The notes under the pieces were generated by a model, which saw only the letters and a list, made by a program, of their open reading frames with translations, did not search any database and was not told the origin of the DNA. From Myxococcales bacterium (lineage in GTDB: Bacteria; Myxococcota_A; Polyangia; Nannocystales; Nannocystaceae), in NCBI GenBank assembly GCA_020633315.1, contig JACKDV010000010.1, positions 186,001-250,000 of the forward strand: 64,000 nt of DNA, in the 5' to 3' direction. Position numbers and translations under genes: made by a program. Below are positions 32,101-41,891 of this stretch, piece by piece. Numbering within the stretch: position 1 is the stretch's first letter; each line of letters opens with the position of its first letter.

Positions 32101-34728
32101 ATGGGCGCCCGCCGGCTCGACATGAGCGATCGCGATCCGCACTCTCCTGCGGCGCCCCCGGCCTCCGCTCCCGCTGGCGGTGGTCATCTGGGACACGCCC
32201 CGCCCGCCCCCGCGGCTCCGTCGGGAGCCCCCGCGGCCGGGGGTGGCTTCGGGCCCGGGCCGATGCCCGGCGCTGCCATGCCGCACGGAGCCCCGGCCGG
32301 CCCGGCGCACGGCGGGGCGATGCCCCCGCTCGACCATCCCGCGGCTCCTCACCATGGGCTCGGCCCCGCCGCGACGCCGTTCGGAGCCTCGCCCGCGGCT
32401 CCTGCCGGCGCGCCGGGAGAGGCCACCTTGGTCGCCCCGCTGCCCCCGGGCGGCTCGCCTGCCGATCCCGCGCGCTCCGATCAAGGGGCTCCCGCCGTGC
32501 CCGCCCCCAGCCAGGGACGGTTCGGCACCTTCGCCGGCGTGTTCACGCCGGTGGTGCTGACCATCCTCGGCGTCATCATGTTCATGCGCACGGGGTACGT
32601 GGTGGGCTACTCCGGCCTGTGGATGGCGCTGCTGATCCTCGCGCTGTCCAAGCTCATCACCAGCCTCACCACCCTGAGCCTCTCCGCCATCGCCACCAAC
32701 CTCGACGTGCGGGTGGGCGGCGTCTACTTCATGATCTCCCGGGTGCTGGGTCCCGACTTCGGGGGCAGCATCGGCATCACGCTGTTCATCGCCCAGGCGG
32801 TCAGCGTGGCGTTCTACACGATCGGCTTCACCGAGGCGATCTTCGGCATCATCACCAACCTCTCTCCCGACGCAGCGGCCGGCCTCACCAACGCCATGGT
32901 GCCGCAGATCATCTCCACGATCGTGGTGGGTGGTCTGTTCGTGCTCACCTTCAAGGGCGCCGACGTGGCGCTGCGGGCCCAGTACATCGTGCTCGCGGTG
33001 CTGCTGCTGTCGGTCTTCGCCTTCATCGTGGGCGGCCTGATGGAGTTCGACGGCGCCACCCTCGAGGCCAACCGCGGGAGCGCCTTCACCTCCGACGTGG
33101 GGTTCTGGACCGCGTTCGCGATCTTCTTTCCCGCGGCCACCGGGATCTCTGCGGGCGCCAACATGTCGGGGGACCTCAAGGACCCCGCCAAGTCGATCCC
33201 CTCGGGCACGATCGCGGCCATCGCCTTCACCGCGGTGATCTACACCGCGCTCATCGTGCTCCAGGCCGGCTCGAGCACCCGGGCCGACATGCTGGCCGAT
33301 CCCTTCGGCTCGCTGCAGGAGATGAGCCTGTGGGGCCCGCTCATCGTGGCCGGCGTGTTCGCGGCCACCCTGAGCTCCGCGCTCGGCTCGTTCCTCGGGG
33401 CGCCCCGCATCCTCCAGGCGATGGGGCAGGACCGCCTCATGAAGCCGCTGGAGCTCTTCGGCAAGGGCTCGGGGCCCGCCAACGAGCCGCGGCGCGCCAC
33501 CGTGCTCACCTTCCTGATCGCCATCGTGGTCATCTGGGCCGGCGACCTCAACGCGGTCGCCGAGGTGATCTCGATGTTCTTCCTGATCGCCTACGGGATG
33601 ATCAACACCTCGGCCTTCGTCGAGAGCAAGAGCGCCAACCCCAGCTTCCGGCCGCGCTTCCGCGCCTTCCACTGGAGCCTCGCCCTCACCGGGGCCATCG
33701 GCTGCCTGGTGGCGATGGTCAAGATCAACGAGACCTACGCCCTGCTCGCCTTCGGCATCACCAGCCTGCTGTACTTCTACCTGCGCAACCGCGACATCCA
33801 GACCAGCTGGGGCGACGCCAAGCAGGGCTACATCTTCCAGCGCACCCGCGACGCGCTGCTCTACCTGGGCCAGAGCAAGTCCCACCCCAAGAACTGGCGC
33901 CCGATCCTGGCCGCGGTGGGCCCGGAGCCGATCAACGAGCCGCGGCTGGTGCAGATGGGGGCCTGGCTCGAGTGCCGGCGCGGGCTCTACACCGTGGCCC
34001 ACATCCACGAGACCCCCGAGCCCAACCTGGTCAACCGCCTGCGCGCCCGCGACGATCGCAAGGACGAGCTGCGTCGCCACCTCGAGTCCCTCGACATCGT
34101 GGCCTTCCCCGAGGTGGTCGCGGTGGAGGACTACGAGGAGGGGCTCACCACCTTCCTCCAGAGCTATGCGATCGAGGGCGTCCGCCCCAACACCGTGCTC
34201 GCCTCCATCCCGCCTCCCTCCGACCTGGAGGGGCGCCAGCGCCTGCTCGCGACCGAGGAGATCATCCGCGCCTTCAACGTCAACCTGGTGCTGCTCAAGG
34301 CGGCCGACATGGCGCTGGACAAGCCGCAGCGGGTGATCGACCTGTGGTGGCGAGGCGATCGCAACGGCAGCCTGATGGCCCTGCTGGCCTACCTCATCAC
34401 CCTCGATCGCACCTGGCGAACGGCGAAGCTGCGGATCTTCCGGGCGGTGACCGACACCGCCGCCGAGGCCACCGCCCACAAGCACCTGCGGGATCTGCTG
34501 GTCAACGCCCGCATCGACGCCGAGATCCACGTGTTCGTGGCCACCACCCACCCCCACGAGTTCATCCCCGAGCACTCGGGGACCACCGCGGACATCGTGA
34601 TGCTGGGGCTGTCCACGGTGGACATGGAGCGCTTCCCCGAGTACCTCGCCGCGATGGAGCCCATGCTCCAGCGCCTGCCCACCACGCTGCTGGTGCGGAG
34701 CAACGGCGAGGCCGATCTCTTCGCATGA
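32101..34728 (+). CDS. SLC12-like cation-chloride cotransporter / APC-superfamily permease
   Basis: 875 residues from the ATG at 32101; the ATG at 32122 (MSDRDPHS) is an equal alternative, as neither has a clear ribosome site. The first 135 residues are Pro/Ala/Gly-rich and disordered. The transporter core starts at GTFAGVFTPVVLTILGVIMF and continues with YVVGYSGLWMALLIL, SLSAIATNLDVRVGGVYFMI and GPDFGGSIGITLFIAQAVS, matching the SLC12 family of Na/K/2Cl and K/Cl symporters. About 12 membrane helices precede a cytoplasmic C domain of some 300 residues, also a feature of SLC12 proteins. Ion movement in volume or potassium regulation is the family role; the substrate here is unproven. The next gene encodes a CBS protein that may regulate it. 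Confidence 0.9.
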   Translation: MGARRLDMSDRDPHSPAAPPASAPAGGGHLGHAPPAPAAPSGAPAAGGGFGPGPMPGAAMPHGAPAGPAHGGAMPPLDHPAAPHHGLGPAATPFGASPAAPAGAPGEATLVAPLPPGGSPADPARSDQGAPAVPAPSQGRFGTFAGVFTPVVLTILGVIMFMRTGYVVGYSGLWMALLILALSKLITSLTTLSLSAIATNLDVRVGGVYFMISRVLGPDFGGSIGITLFIAQAVSVAFYTIGFTEAIFGIITNLSPDAAAGLTNAMVPQIISTIVVGGLFVLTFKGADVALRAQYIVLAVLLLSVFAFIVGGLMEFDGATLEANRGSAFTSDVGFWTAFAIFFPAATGISAGANMSGDLKDPAKSIPSGTIAAIAFTAVIYTALIVLQAGSSTRADMLADPFGSLQEMSLWGPLIVAGVFAATLSSALGSFLGAPRILQAMGQDRLMKPLELFGKGSGPANEPRRATVLTFLIAIVVIWAGDLNAVAEVISMFFLIAYGMINTSAFVESKSANPSFRPRFRAFHWSLALTGAIGCLVAMVKINETYALLAFGITSLLYFYLRNRDIQTSWGDAKQGYIFQRTRDALLYLGQSKSHPKNWRPILAAVGPEPINEPRLVQMGAWLECRRGLYTVAHIHETPEPNLVNRLRARDDRKDELRRHLESLDIVAFPEVVAVEDYEEGLTTFLQSYAIEGVRPNTVLASIPPPSDLEGRQRLLATEEIIRAFNVNLVLLKAADMALDKPQRVIDLWWRGDRNGSLMALLAYLITLDRTWRTAKLRIFRAVTDTAAEATAHKHLRDLLVNARIDAEIHVFVATTHPHEFIPEHSGTTADIVMLGLSTVDMERFPEYLAAMEPMLQRLPTTLLVRSNGEADLFA

Positions 34729-34742
34729 TCGACCCGGGCCGG

Positions 34743-34762
34743 CCTCGGTGCCGGCGCCGAGG
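34743..34762 (+). terminator. Hairpin between transporter and CBS genes
   Basis: CCTCGG...CCGAGG with an inner GCCGGC forms a near-perfect 20-base inverted repeat 15 bases after the transporter stop. It lacks a T-run and may only reduce read-through to the CBS gene. Confidence 0.3.
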
Positions 34763-34819
34763 GGCGCGCATCTTCTGCGGCGTCCCGTTCGGCGCGGGTG
34801 CGCTATTGGTAGGGGCGCG

Positions 34820-35542
34820 ATGACCACGATCCGCGAGATCATGACCCGGCAGCTGTTCAGCTGCGTTCCCGAGGACAGCGCCAACGATGCCCTCGAGTAC
34901 CTGATGATGCTCAACATCCATGCGGCGCCGGTGCTCGACCCGGCCACGCACGAGCCCAAGGGCATGATCTCGCTGTCGGACCTGACGGGTCGGCTCGACG
35001 GGGAGACCGTGGAGCAGCGCATGTCGTATCCCGCGGCCTTCGTGCTGCAGACGGCCACCGCCGGCGAGGCCGCCCGCGTCATCGCCCACACCGGCTTCCA
35101 CCACCTGGTGGTGGTGGACGGCAAGCACCGCGCGGTGGGCTTCATCTCCGCCATCGACGTCATCCGGGCCCAGCAGGGGTGGACCCGGCCGGGGGCCCCC
35201 TCCTCCGAGCCGCCTCCCGGCTCGCCCGAGCTCGAGTGGAGCGGCGACGAGGCGCTCACCGAGACCGGCGTGCTCGCCGCTCCCGAGGGCCCGGGGGTCT
35301 TCGTGCTCCTGCGGGTGCCTCTCGATCAGCCCTCCACCGTGGTCTGGGCCCAGTCGGCGACCGATCTGCGGGGCCGTCTGACCGACCTGTTCGAGGATCC
35401 GCCGCCCCGGCTGGCTCGACACCTGGAGCGAGGGCAGCTCCACTTCCGGGCCGCCGCCGTGCCCGACGAGGGGCAGCGACGTCGGGCCCTGCTGTCGGTG
35501 CTCGAGGGGTCCTTCGGGCTCGAGCCGCCCGACGTGCCCTGA
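34820..35542 (+). CDS. CBS domain protein with a C-terminal domain of unknown function
   Basis: 240 residues from the ATG at 34820, with AGGGG five bases upstream. Residues 1-120 are a CBS pair (MTRQLFSCVPEDSANDALEY, IHAAPVLDPATHEPKGMIS; AAFVLQTATAGEAARVIAHT, HHLVVVDGKHRAVGFISAID), which should bind an adenine nucleotide. Residues about 150-240 are a separate alpha/beta unit (GPGVFVLLRVPLDQPSTVVW, LHFRAAAVPDEGQRRRALLS) that I do not recognise. It lies 91 bases after the SLC12-like transporter gene in the same direction, so a regulatory link is plausible. Confidence 0.82.
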   Translation: MTTIREIMTRQLFSCVPEDSANDALEYLMMLNIHAAPVLDPATHEPKGMISLSDLTGRLDGETVEQRMSYPAAFVLQTATAGEAARVIAHTGFHHLVVVDGKHRAVGFISAIDVIRAQQGWTRPGAPSSEPPPGSPELEWSGDEALTETGVLAAPEGPGVFVLLRVPLDQPSTVVWAQSATDLRGRLTDLFEDPPPRLARHLERGQLHFRAAAVPDEGQRRRALLSVLEGSFGLEPPDVP

Positions 35543-35607
35543 CCCCGCTTCGGTCTCCACCTGCGGTGGCGATCGCCTTCGGCCGGCCGCTATACTCGTT
35601 CCCCGGC

Positions 35608-36786
35608 GTGGCGGAGGTGGTGCACGAAGCGGTCGAGCGGCTCGAGCGAGAGAACCTGGCGCTCCGGCGGGCGATCGTGCTGCTGCATCGCATCGCCAAC
35701 CTCTCGCGGGAGTCCCTCGAGCTGCGCCCCGTGTGCTACGCGACGCTCACCGGGGTGACGGCCGGCGTGGGCCTGGGGCTCAACCGGGCGATGCTGTTCT
35801 TCGCCGACTCGCTCGACGGCGGCGGAGGGAATCGGCCGATGGGCACCCCGCAGTGGCTGCGAGGTGTCGCGGGCGTGGGCCCCGTCGATCGCGAGGAGGC
35901 CGATCGGGTGTGGAAGTCGATCGCGGCGGAGGAGCCGGATCTCCACACCTTGTACGAGGCGGGGCTGCGTGCCGGCGACGATCCCGGCGCGCTCGATCGT
36001 CGCGTGCGGGAGACGGTCTTCGATCTCAAGCGAGACTACCGCGTGTGTCGGGCGTTTCGCGGCCGCGAGCTGGTGGGCGTGGGCGAGGAAGAGGAGACCG
36101 ACGACCTGCTCGATCCCGCCACCGGCATCGCGGCGCCCCTGCGAGGGCGACTGGGTGTGCACGGGGTGCTCTACGCCGACAATCGCTTCACCGGGACGCC
36201 GGTGGACGAGATCACGGCGCTGGTGTTCGGGATGGTGGCCGATCACACCGCTCGCGCCATCGAGAACGCGCGGCGCTACGAGGACCTGGCCCGGGCGGCC
36301 CGCACCGACGCGCTGACCGGCCTCGGTCACCACGGGGCGCTCATGGACGCGCTGACCACCGCCGTGCTCGAGGCCCAGCACACCGGGCAGCCGCTCTCGG
36401 TCGCGATGATCGACCTCGACGACTTCAAGGCCGTCAACGACACCCACGGGCACCCCCTGGGCGACCGGCTGCTCGTGGAGGTGGCCGATCGCCTGCGACG
36501 GGTGGCCCGGGTGGGCTCGGTCTTTCGCTACGGCGGCGAGGAGTTCACCGTGCTGCTGCCGGGGGCCGACCTCGACGACGCGGTGAAGGCCGGCGAGCGC
36601 CTGCGCCTGGCGGTGAGCGAGCGACCGATCGAGATGGGCAACGGTGGCCTGCTGCCGGTGACCTGCTCGATCGGCGTGGCCACCCTCGCGCCGCGCTGGT
36701 CGGGAGCAGAGCTGGTCGACGCGGCCGACCAGGCCCTGCTGCGGGCCAAGGGCTCGGGCAAGAACCAGGTGGTCGCGCGGCAGTGA
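35608..36786 (+). CDS. GAF-GGDEF diguanylate cyclase
   Basis: 392 residues from the GTG at 35608. A short N-terminal coiled segment is followed by a GAF-like sensor domain (about 25-225; IVLLHRIANLSRESLELRPV, GIAAPLRGRLGVHGVLYADN) and a full GGDEF domain (about 230-390): ARTDALTGLGHHGAL, the catalytic YGGEEF, and LLRAKGSGKNQV at the end. GGEEF is an active-type signature, so the enzyme should make cyclic di-GMP from two GTP. The allosteric I-site RxxD is not conserved: RVGS occupies its place, so product feedback may be absent. Its stop overlaps the start of the next small gene (GTGA). Confidence 0.92.
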   Translation: MAEVVHEAVERLERENLALRRAIVLLHRIANLSRESLELRPVCYATLTGVTAGVGLGLNRAMLFFADSLDGGGGNRPMGTPQWLRGVAGVGPVDREEADRVWKSIAAEEPDLHTLYEAGLRAGDDPGALDRRVRETVFDLKRDYRVCRAFRGRELVGVGEEEETDDLLDPATGIAAPLRGRLGVHGVLYADNRFTGTPVDEITALVFGMVADHTARAIENARRYEDLARAARTDALTGLGHHGALMDALTTAVLEAQHTGQPLSVAMIDLDDFKAVNDTHGHPLGDRLLVEVADRLRRVARVGSVFRYGGEEFTVLLPGADLDDAVKAGERLRLAVSERPIEMGNGGLLPVTCSIGVATLAPRWSGAELVDAADQALLRAKGSGKNQVVARQ

Positions 36787-37082
36787 TCCTCGATCACCGC
36801 TTCAATGGCCCGCCGGGATCGGCCAACGGTGGCAACGCCTGCGGCTGCTTCGCCGAGGCGCTGGGGCTGCTCGACGGGGTCGATCCGGGGCGCCCGTTCC
36901 TGCTCGGGCAGATGACCGCGGCGGTGCCGGCGGGGATCCCAGGCAATCGGCGCTACGTGGTCCATGCGTGGCCGACCGGTGGCGAGCGACGCGAGCATCT
37001 CGCCGCGGCCGCGCTCACGGACGACGAGGGGCGGGTGTGGGCTCGAGCCGAGCACGTATGGATCGAGCTCGAGCGCCCGTAG
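36783..37082 (+). CDS. Short hotdog/thioesterase-like protein
   Basis: 99 residues from a GTG overlapping the diguanylate cyclase stop, so translation is probably coupled. The N terminus (LDHRFNGPPGSANGGNACGC) has the FxGPPGSxNGG signature seen in actinobacterial and myxobacterial hotdog-fold proteins, and the C terminus (HLAAAALTDDEGRVWARAEH, VWIEL) matches their last strands. The usual family member is more than twice this length; the central strands seem to be missing, so this is a minimal or decayed version. Possible acyl-CoA or acyl-ester binding is inferred only. Confidence 0.6.
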   Translation: MILDHRFNGPPGSANGGNACGCFAEALGLLDGVDPGRPFLLGQMTAAVPAGIPGNRRYVVHAWPTGGERREHLAAAALTDDEGRVWARAEHVWIELERP

Positions 37083-37099
37083 GTCGTCGGGCTCGGGGT

Positions 37100-37113
37100 C
37101 GCCCCTCGGGGCG
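37100..37113. terminator. Small GC hairpin between convergent genes
   Basis: CGCCCC-TC-GGGGCG lies between the hotdog-like gene and the convergent symporter gene. The two-base loop is too tight unless one pair opens, and there is no T-run. Confidence 0.25.
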
Positions 37114-37127
37114 CTTGGCTCGGGAGC

Positions 37128-38606
37128 TCAGGAGCGCTGGGCGTCCGCCGAGTCCGAGCGATCCTCGCTCGCCGGCGATCCATCACCGGACGGGCTCGTC
37201 GCCCGCGGTCCCAGCAGGTACACCGTCGCCGCGATGGCGGCACATCCCAGGCCCATCGGCAGCGGCGCGTCGACGGCCAGCAGCGTCTCCCAGCCGAGCC
37301 CCATGTGCAGCAGCCACGTCCCGGTGCCCACGATCATCGAGGCCAGCGCGGCGGCCTGGCTCCGCGGCAGGTAGAGCCCGCCGAGCAGGGGCACCAACAG
37401 CGAGACCAGCCCCAGCTCGTAGCTCGACTCGAGCAGCGAGAACGCAGACTCCCCGGCGTAGGCCACCGCCAGGCTCGAGGCGGCCACGCCGAGCACCGCG
37501 AGGCGATTGAGCCGGAGCAGATCCACCCGATCCCCCACCGTGGGGCGCAGGAGGTTCTGCGCGACGACGGTGGCGGGCGAGAGGATCGCGCTGTCGATCG
37601 TGGAGAGCACCACCGAGATCACCGTGACCACGAACAGCACCGCGAGCGGCGGGGTGAGGAAGGCGGTGGCCAGCAGCGGGAGGGTGGCCTGCTCGTGGGC
37701 GCCGGGGATGAGCAGATCGGCGGCCAGGGCCAAGAGCACCGGGATCGCGCCCAGCGAGAGGTAGAGCAGCCCCGCCACCACGCAGGCCGCCCGGGCCACC
37801 CCGGCCGAGCGCGCCGCGAAGATGCGCTGGCCGAGGTCTTGCCCCGGGAGGTTGCCCAGGGCGCCCGCGCAGAACAGGCCGATCCACCCCGCCAGCTCGC
37901 CGAGGGACTCGGTGGGGATCAGGCGCTGGCGCTCGGCCGGCGTGCTCGCGAACAGCTCGCTCCACCCGTCGCTCACGCTGCCGTCGCCCAGTCCCATGAG
38001 GACCACCACGAGCATCACCACCAGGCCCACCACCACCAGCGAGAGCTGGACCGCGTCGGTGAGGGTCACGGCCCACATGCCCCCCATCAGGGTGTAGAGG
38101 GCTCCGAACGCGGCGACGAGGGCGGTTCCCCAGACCATGTCGATGCCGAAGAAGAGCTGGAGGATGCCGGCCAGAGCCACGTACTGGGCGGCGATCCAGC
38201 CGAAGTAGGCGGGCACCATCAGCACCGAGGCGAGGATCTCGGCCGGTCGACCGAAGCGCCGGCCGAAGAAGTCCGGCACCGTCAGCAGGCGCATGCGCCA
38301 CAGCGGGGCGGCGATGAGCAGGCCGGCGAGGATCAGGCACACGCCGGCGCCGATGGGATCGAGCGCGGCGGCCCCCAGGCCGCGGGCGCGGACCTCGTCG
38401 CTGACCGCGAGCATGGTGCCGGCGCCGAACCAAGTGGCGAGCAAGGTCGGCATCACCAGCCAGAACGGCAGGCGGCGCCCGGCGACCACGTAGTCCTCGA
38501 CCGAGGCGATCCGGCGACGCGACCGCCCCGCGATCACGATCATCAGGGCGACGTAGAGGACGATGGTGGTCCCGATGATGGGCGCGAGCGTCTGCGGCGT
38601 GGTCAC
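37128..38606 (-). CDS. Sodium:solute symporter family permease
   Basis: 492 residues from the GTG at 38606. About 13 transmembrane helices are visible. Family marks include VEDYVVAGRRLPFWLVMPTL near the N terminus, LLTVPDFFGRRFGRPAEI, MGGMWAVTLTDAVQ and GNLPGQDLGQRIFAARS, all typical of SSS (SLC5-like) Na+-coupled carriers of sugars, amino acids, carboxylates or urea. A sodium-site-like VVLSTIDSAILSPAT is present in the helix corresponding to TM8. The C-terminal 25 residues are charged and cytoplasmic. The substrate is unknown; neighbours give no clue. Confidence 0.9.
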   Translation of the reverse strand: MTTPQTLAPIIGTTIVLYVALMIVIAGRSRRRIASVEDYVVAGRRLPFWLVMPTLLATWFGAGTMLAVSDEVRARGLGAAALDPIGAGVCLILAGLLIAAPLWRMRLLTVPDFFGRRFGRPAEILASVLMVPAYFGWIAAQYVALAGILQLFFGIDMVWGTALVAAFGALYTLMGGMWAVTLTDAVQLSLVVVGLVVMLVVVLMGLGDGSVSDGWSELFASTPAERQRLIPTESLGELAGWIGLFCAGALGNLPGQDLGQRIFAARSAGVARAACVVAGLLYLSLGAIPVLLALAADLLIPGAHEQATLPLLATAFLTPPLAVLFVVTVISVVLSTIDSAILSPATVVAQNLLRPTVGDRVDLLRLNRLAVLGVAASSLAVAYAGESAFSLLESSYELGLVSLLVPLLGGLYLPRSQAAALASMIVGTGTWLLHMGLGWETLLAVDAPLPMGLGCAAIAATVYLLGPRATSPSGDGSPASEDRSDSADAQRS

Positions 38607-38869
38607 GCGGGTCCGGCGGCGAATGATGACCGATGAGCGCACCACGAGGCACGCCGAGACGAGGGCACCGGCCCGCACCGCACTGACGGCGTTCGGCCTC
38701 GTGGCCGATGTGGGCTTGCTCGCGTGCTCTTCATTCGGTAAATCGGCGACGCCCTCGAGCCGTCCTCGCCTCGCTCGATCGACTCGGCCGAGAGTTGACG
38801 CACTCCCTTCGACGGGGACCCTGTGGAACTATCCCGCCTGCTCCCCGAGACAAAAGCGCGACGAAGCCA

Positions 38870-41836
38870 ATGAAGCTGTTCTTTCGATCGATCATCGCCA
38901 CGCTGGCTCTGGCTGCGTGCAACCCCAAGACCACCGAAGAGGTGACGGTCAACCCCGATGACGCGAAGGGGAACGGCGGCCAGTCCCAGGGCAAGGTCGA
39001 CGACTCGCCAGAGCTGGCGTTGGACCCGGCGGTCAGGACGGGGACGCTGCCCAACGGCCTGACCTACTACATCCGCAAGCATCCCAAGCCCGAGAAGCGG
39101 GTGCTGCTGTGGCTGGCCGTGAACGCGGGCTCGGTGCTCGAGGAGGACGACCAGCGGGGGCTGGCCCACTTCGTGGAGCACATGGCCTTCAACGGCACCG
39201 AGCGCTTCGAGAAGAACACGATGATCGACTTCTTCGAGAAGTCGGGCATGGACTTCGGCGCCGACGTCAACGCCTTCACCTCGTTCGACGAGACCGTCTA
39301 CATGCTGCAGGTGCCGACCGACGACGCCAAATTGCTGTCGACCGGCTACGACGTGCTCGAGGACTGGGCCGGCGCGGTGAGCTTCGACCCCAAGGAGGTC
39401 GACAAGGAGCGCGGCGTGGTCATCGAGGAGTGGCGCCTGGGCCGGGGCGCCAACCAGCGCGTGTTCGACAAGCAGTGGCCGGTGTTCCTGGCGGGGAGCA
39501 AGTACGCGGAGCGCAAGCCCATCGGGGACAAGGAGATCCTCGAGACCGCCCCGGTGGAGCGCCTCAAGGCGTTCTATGAGGACTGGTACCGCCCCGACAA
39601 CATGGCGGTGATCGTGGTCGGCGACATCGACCCCGATGCCGCGCTCGCCGAGGTGAAGAAGCGCTTCTCCGACCTGAAGAACCCCGAGGGGGCGCCCGAG
39701 CGCGTCAACGTGCCGGTGCCGCTGCTCGACGAGACCCGCATCGACGTCGAGACCGACAAGGAGATGTCGATGACGCAGGTGACCCTGGCCATCAAGGGCC
39801 CGGCGACCCCGTTCCTCACCGAGAACGACTACCGCGACGATCTGGTCGACACCCTCTTCCACGGCATGCTGCGCGCCCGGCTCGACGAGATCCGGCAGCG
39901 CCCCGAGGCCCCGTTCGCGTTCGCCTTCTCGTTCACCAACGAGATGGGGCGGGCGGTCGACGTGTTCCAGCTGTTCGCGGGGGCCAAGCCGGGGCAGGCG
40001 GAGGCCGCGGCCAAGACCCTGCTGGAGGAGGTGGAGCGCGTGCGTCGGCACGGCTTCCTGGCCTCGGAGCTCGAGCGGATCAAGGCCGACCACATGCGCG
40101 ACCTGGAGCGGGCGGTGACCGAGGCCGACACGGTCAAGGGCAACCAGTACGCCTTCGGCCTGGTCAACGACTTCCTCGAGGGCCACACCATGCTCAGCCA
40201 CGCCGACGAGCTGGCGCTGGCCAAGAAGTACATGCCCGAGGTCACCCTCGAGGCCGTCAACGCCTACGCCGAGTCCTGGACCAGCCGCAAGGATCGCGTG
40301 GTCTCGGCCGCCGGGGCCTCGCGCGACAAGATGCCCACCAAGAAGGACCTCCAGAAGGTGGTGGACGGGATCTCGATGATGCCGATCCAGCCCTGGGAGG
40401 ACGGCGGCGCGGGCGGGAGCCTGATGGCGGCGGCGCCCGAGGCGGGCAAGATCACCAAGAAGGAGCGCATCGAGGAGCTCGACCTCAGCGTGTGGACCCT
40501 GAGCAACGGGGCCCGCGTGGTGGTCAAGCCCACCAACTTCAAGAACGACGAGATCCTGTTCTCGGCGTTCAGCCCCGGCGGTCACTCGCTGGCGCCCGAC
40601 AAGAGCTTCGAGTCGGCGCAGTGGGCCGACGGCATCATCGCCCAGTCGGGCGTGGGCGAGCACGACGAGGTCGCGCTGGGCAAGCTGCTCACCGGCAAGG
40701 TCGTGCGGGTGCGGCCGTGGATCAACGAGCTCGAGGAGGGGATGCAGGGCAGCGCCTCGCCCCAGGACCTCGAGGTGTTCATGCAGCTCGTGCACCTGTA
40801 CTTCACCGCGCCCCGCAAGGACGAGGTGGCCTTCGGCGCGTGGAAGGGGCAGATGGACACCTTCTTCAAGAACCGCGACCTCAACCCGCAGGCCGTGTTC
40901 TTCGACGAGTTCGGCAAGGCGGCCAGCGGCGGCCACCCGCGGCGGCTCCCGCCCACCAGCGAGAAGATCGCCTCGGTGCAGCTCGACACCGCCTACGACT
41001 TCTACAAGGATCGCTTCGGCGACGCGGGGGACTTCACCTTCGTGTTCGTGGGCAACGTGGACGAGGCGCGCCTCGAGGAGCTCGCGGCCACCTACCTCGC
41101 CTCGCTGCCCACCAAGGGGCGCAAGGAGAAGTGGCGGGACATCAAGGTCAAGCCGCCCAAGGGCGTCAAGAAGGTCCGCGTGGAGAAGGGGCAGGACCCC
41201 AAGAGCTTCGTGATGCTGGCCTTCCACGGCAACACCAAGTGGAGCCCCGAGATCGAGGACGACCTCGACATGCTGAGCGAGGCGATGAGCATCCGCCTGC
41301 GAGAGATCCTCCGCGAGGACATGAGCGGGGTGTACGGGGTGTTCAGCAACGGCAACATCGACCGCCGTCCCAAGACCGAGTACGAGTACTTCGTGGGCTT
41401 CGGCTGCTCGCCGGAGAACGCCGACAAGCTCACCAAGGCCGTGTTCGAGCTGGTGCAGAAGGTCAAGAAGGAGGGCATCGACCAGGACGTGGTCGACAAG
41501 GTCAAGGAGCAGCGGCGCCGGGGCCTGGAGACCGACCAGAAGGAGAACCGCTTCTGGTCGCGGCAGCTCACCGAGCACTACCGCTACGGCACCGACCCGC
41601 GGAAGATCCTCGAGCTCGAGAAGATGATCGACCGCGTCAGCTCGGACAACATCAAGAAGGCGGCGAACAAGTACCTCAACGAGAAGCAGTACATCGACGC
41701 GCTGCTGATGCCCGAGGCGGGCGCCGCCGAGGGTGAGGGCAAGAAGGCCGAGAAGGCCGAGAAGGCGCCCGCCAAGAAGGACGAGGCCAAGAAGGCCAAG
41801 AAGGCCGAGAAGGCGCCCGCCAAGAAGGCCGGCTAG
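38870..41836 (+). CDS. M16 zinc metallopeptidase lipoprotein
   Basis: 988 residues from the ATG at 38870. The lipoprotein signal ends at Cys 17 (LALAAC), so the enzyme is attached to a membrane, probably in the periplasm. The inverted zinc motif HFVEH (100-104) starts the active M16 domain, followed by VNAFTSFDETVYML and KERGVVIEEWR, which carries the distal Glu ligand. A second homologous half (from about 540; LFSAFSPGGHSLAPDKS) lacks the zinc motif, as expected for pitrilysin/insulinase-type peptidases that clamp peptides. The C terminus is an Ala/Lys tail (KAEKAPAKK repeats). The likely role is degradation of signal or envelope peptides. A strong terminator follows. Confidence 0.93.
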   Translation: MKLFFRSIIATLALAACNPKTTEEVTVNPDDAKGNGGQSQGKVDDSPELALDPAVRTGTLPNGLTYYIRKHPKPEKRVLLWLAVNAGSVLEEDDQRGLAHFVEHMAFNGTERFEKNTMIDFFEKSGMDFGADVNAFTSFDETVYMLQVPTDDAKLLSTGYDVLEDWAGAVSFDPKEVDKERGVVIEEWRLGRGANQRVFDKQWPVFLAGSKYAERKPIGDKEILETAPVERLKAFYEDWYRPDNMAVIVVGDIDPDAALAEVKKRFSDLKNPEGAPERVNVPVPLLDETRIDVETDKEMSMTQVTLAIKGPATPFLTENDYRDDLVDTLFHGMLRARLDEIRQRPEAPFAFAFSFTNEMGRAVDVFQLFAGAKPGQAEAAAKTLLEEVERVRRHGFLASELERIKADHMRDLERAVTEADTVKGNQYAFGLVNDFLEGHTMLSHADELALAKKYMPEVTLEAVNAYAESWTSRKDRVVSAAGASRDKMPTKKDLQKVVDGISMMPIQPWEDGGAGGSLMAAAPEAGKITKKERIEELDLSVWTLSNGARVVVKPTNFKNDEILFSAFSPGGHSLAPDKSFESAQWADGIIAQSGVGEHDEVALGKLLTGKVVRVRPWINELEEGMQGSASPQDLEVFMQLVHLYFTAPRKDEVAFGAWKGQMDTFFKNRDLNPQAVFFDEFGKAASGGHPRRLPPTSEKIASVQLDTAYDFYKDRFGDAGDFTFVFVGNVDEARLEELAATYLASLPTKGRKEKWRDIKVKPPKGVKKVRVEKGQDPKSFVMLAFHGNTKWSPEIEDDLDMLSEAMSIRLREILREDMSGVYGVFSNGNIDRRPKTEYEYFVGFGCSPENADKLTKAVFELVQKVKKEGIDQDVVDKVKEQRRRGLETDQKENRFWSRQLTEHYRYGTDPRKILELEKMIDRVSSDNIKKAANKYLNEKQYIDALLMPEAGAAEGEGKKAEKAEKAPAKKDEAKKAKKAEKAPAKKAG

Positions 41837-41891
41837 CGCTCGGACCGGCCCGCGGCCCCGCTGGTCGCGCGTCCGAGCGGGAGATCTCGAC

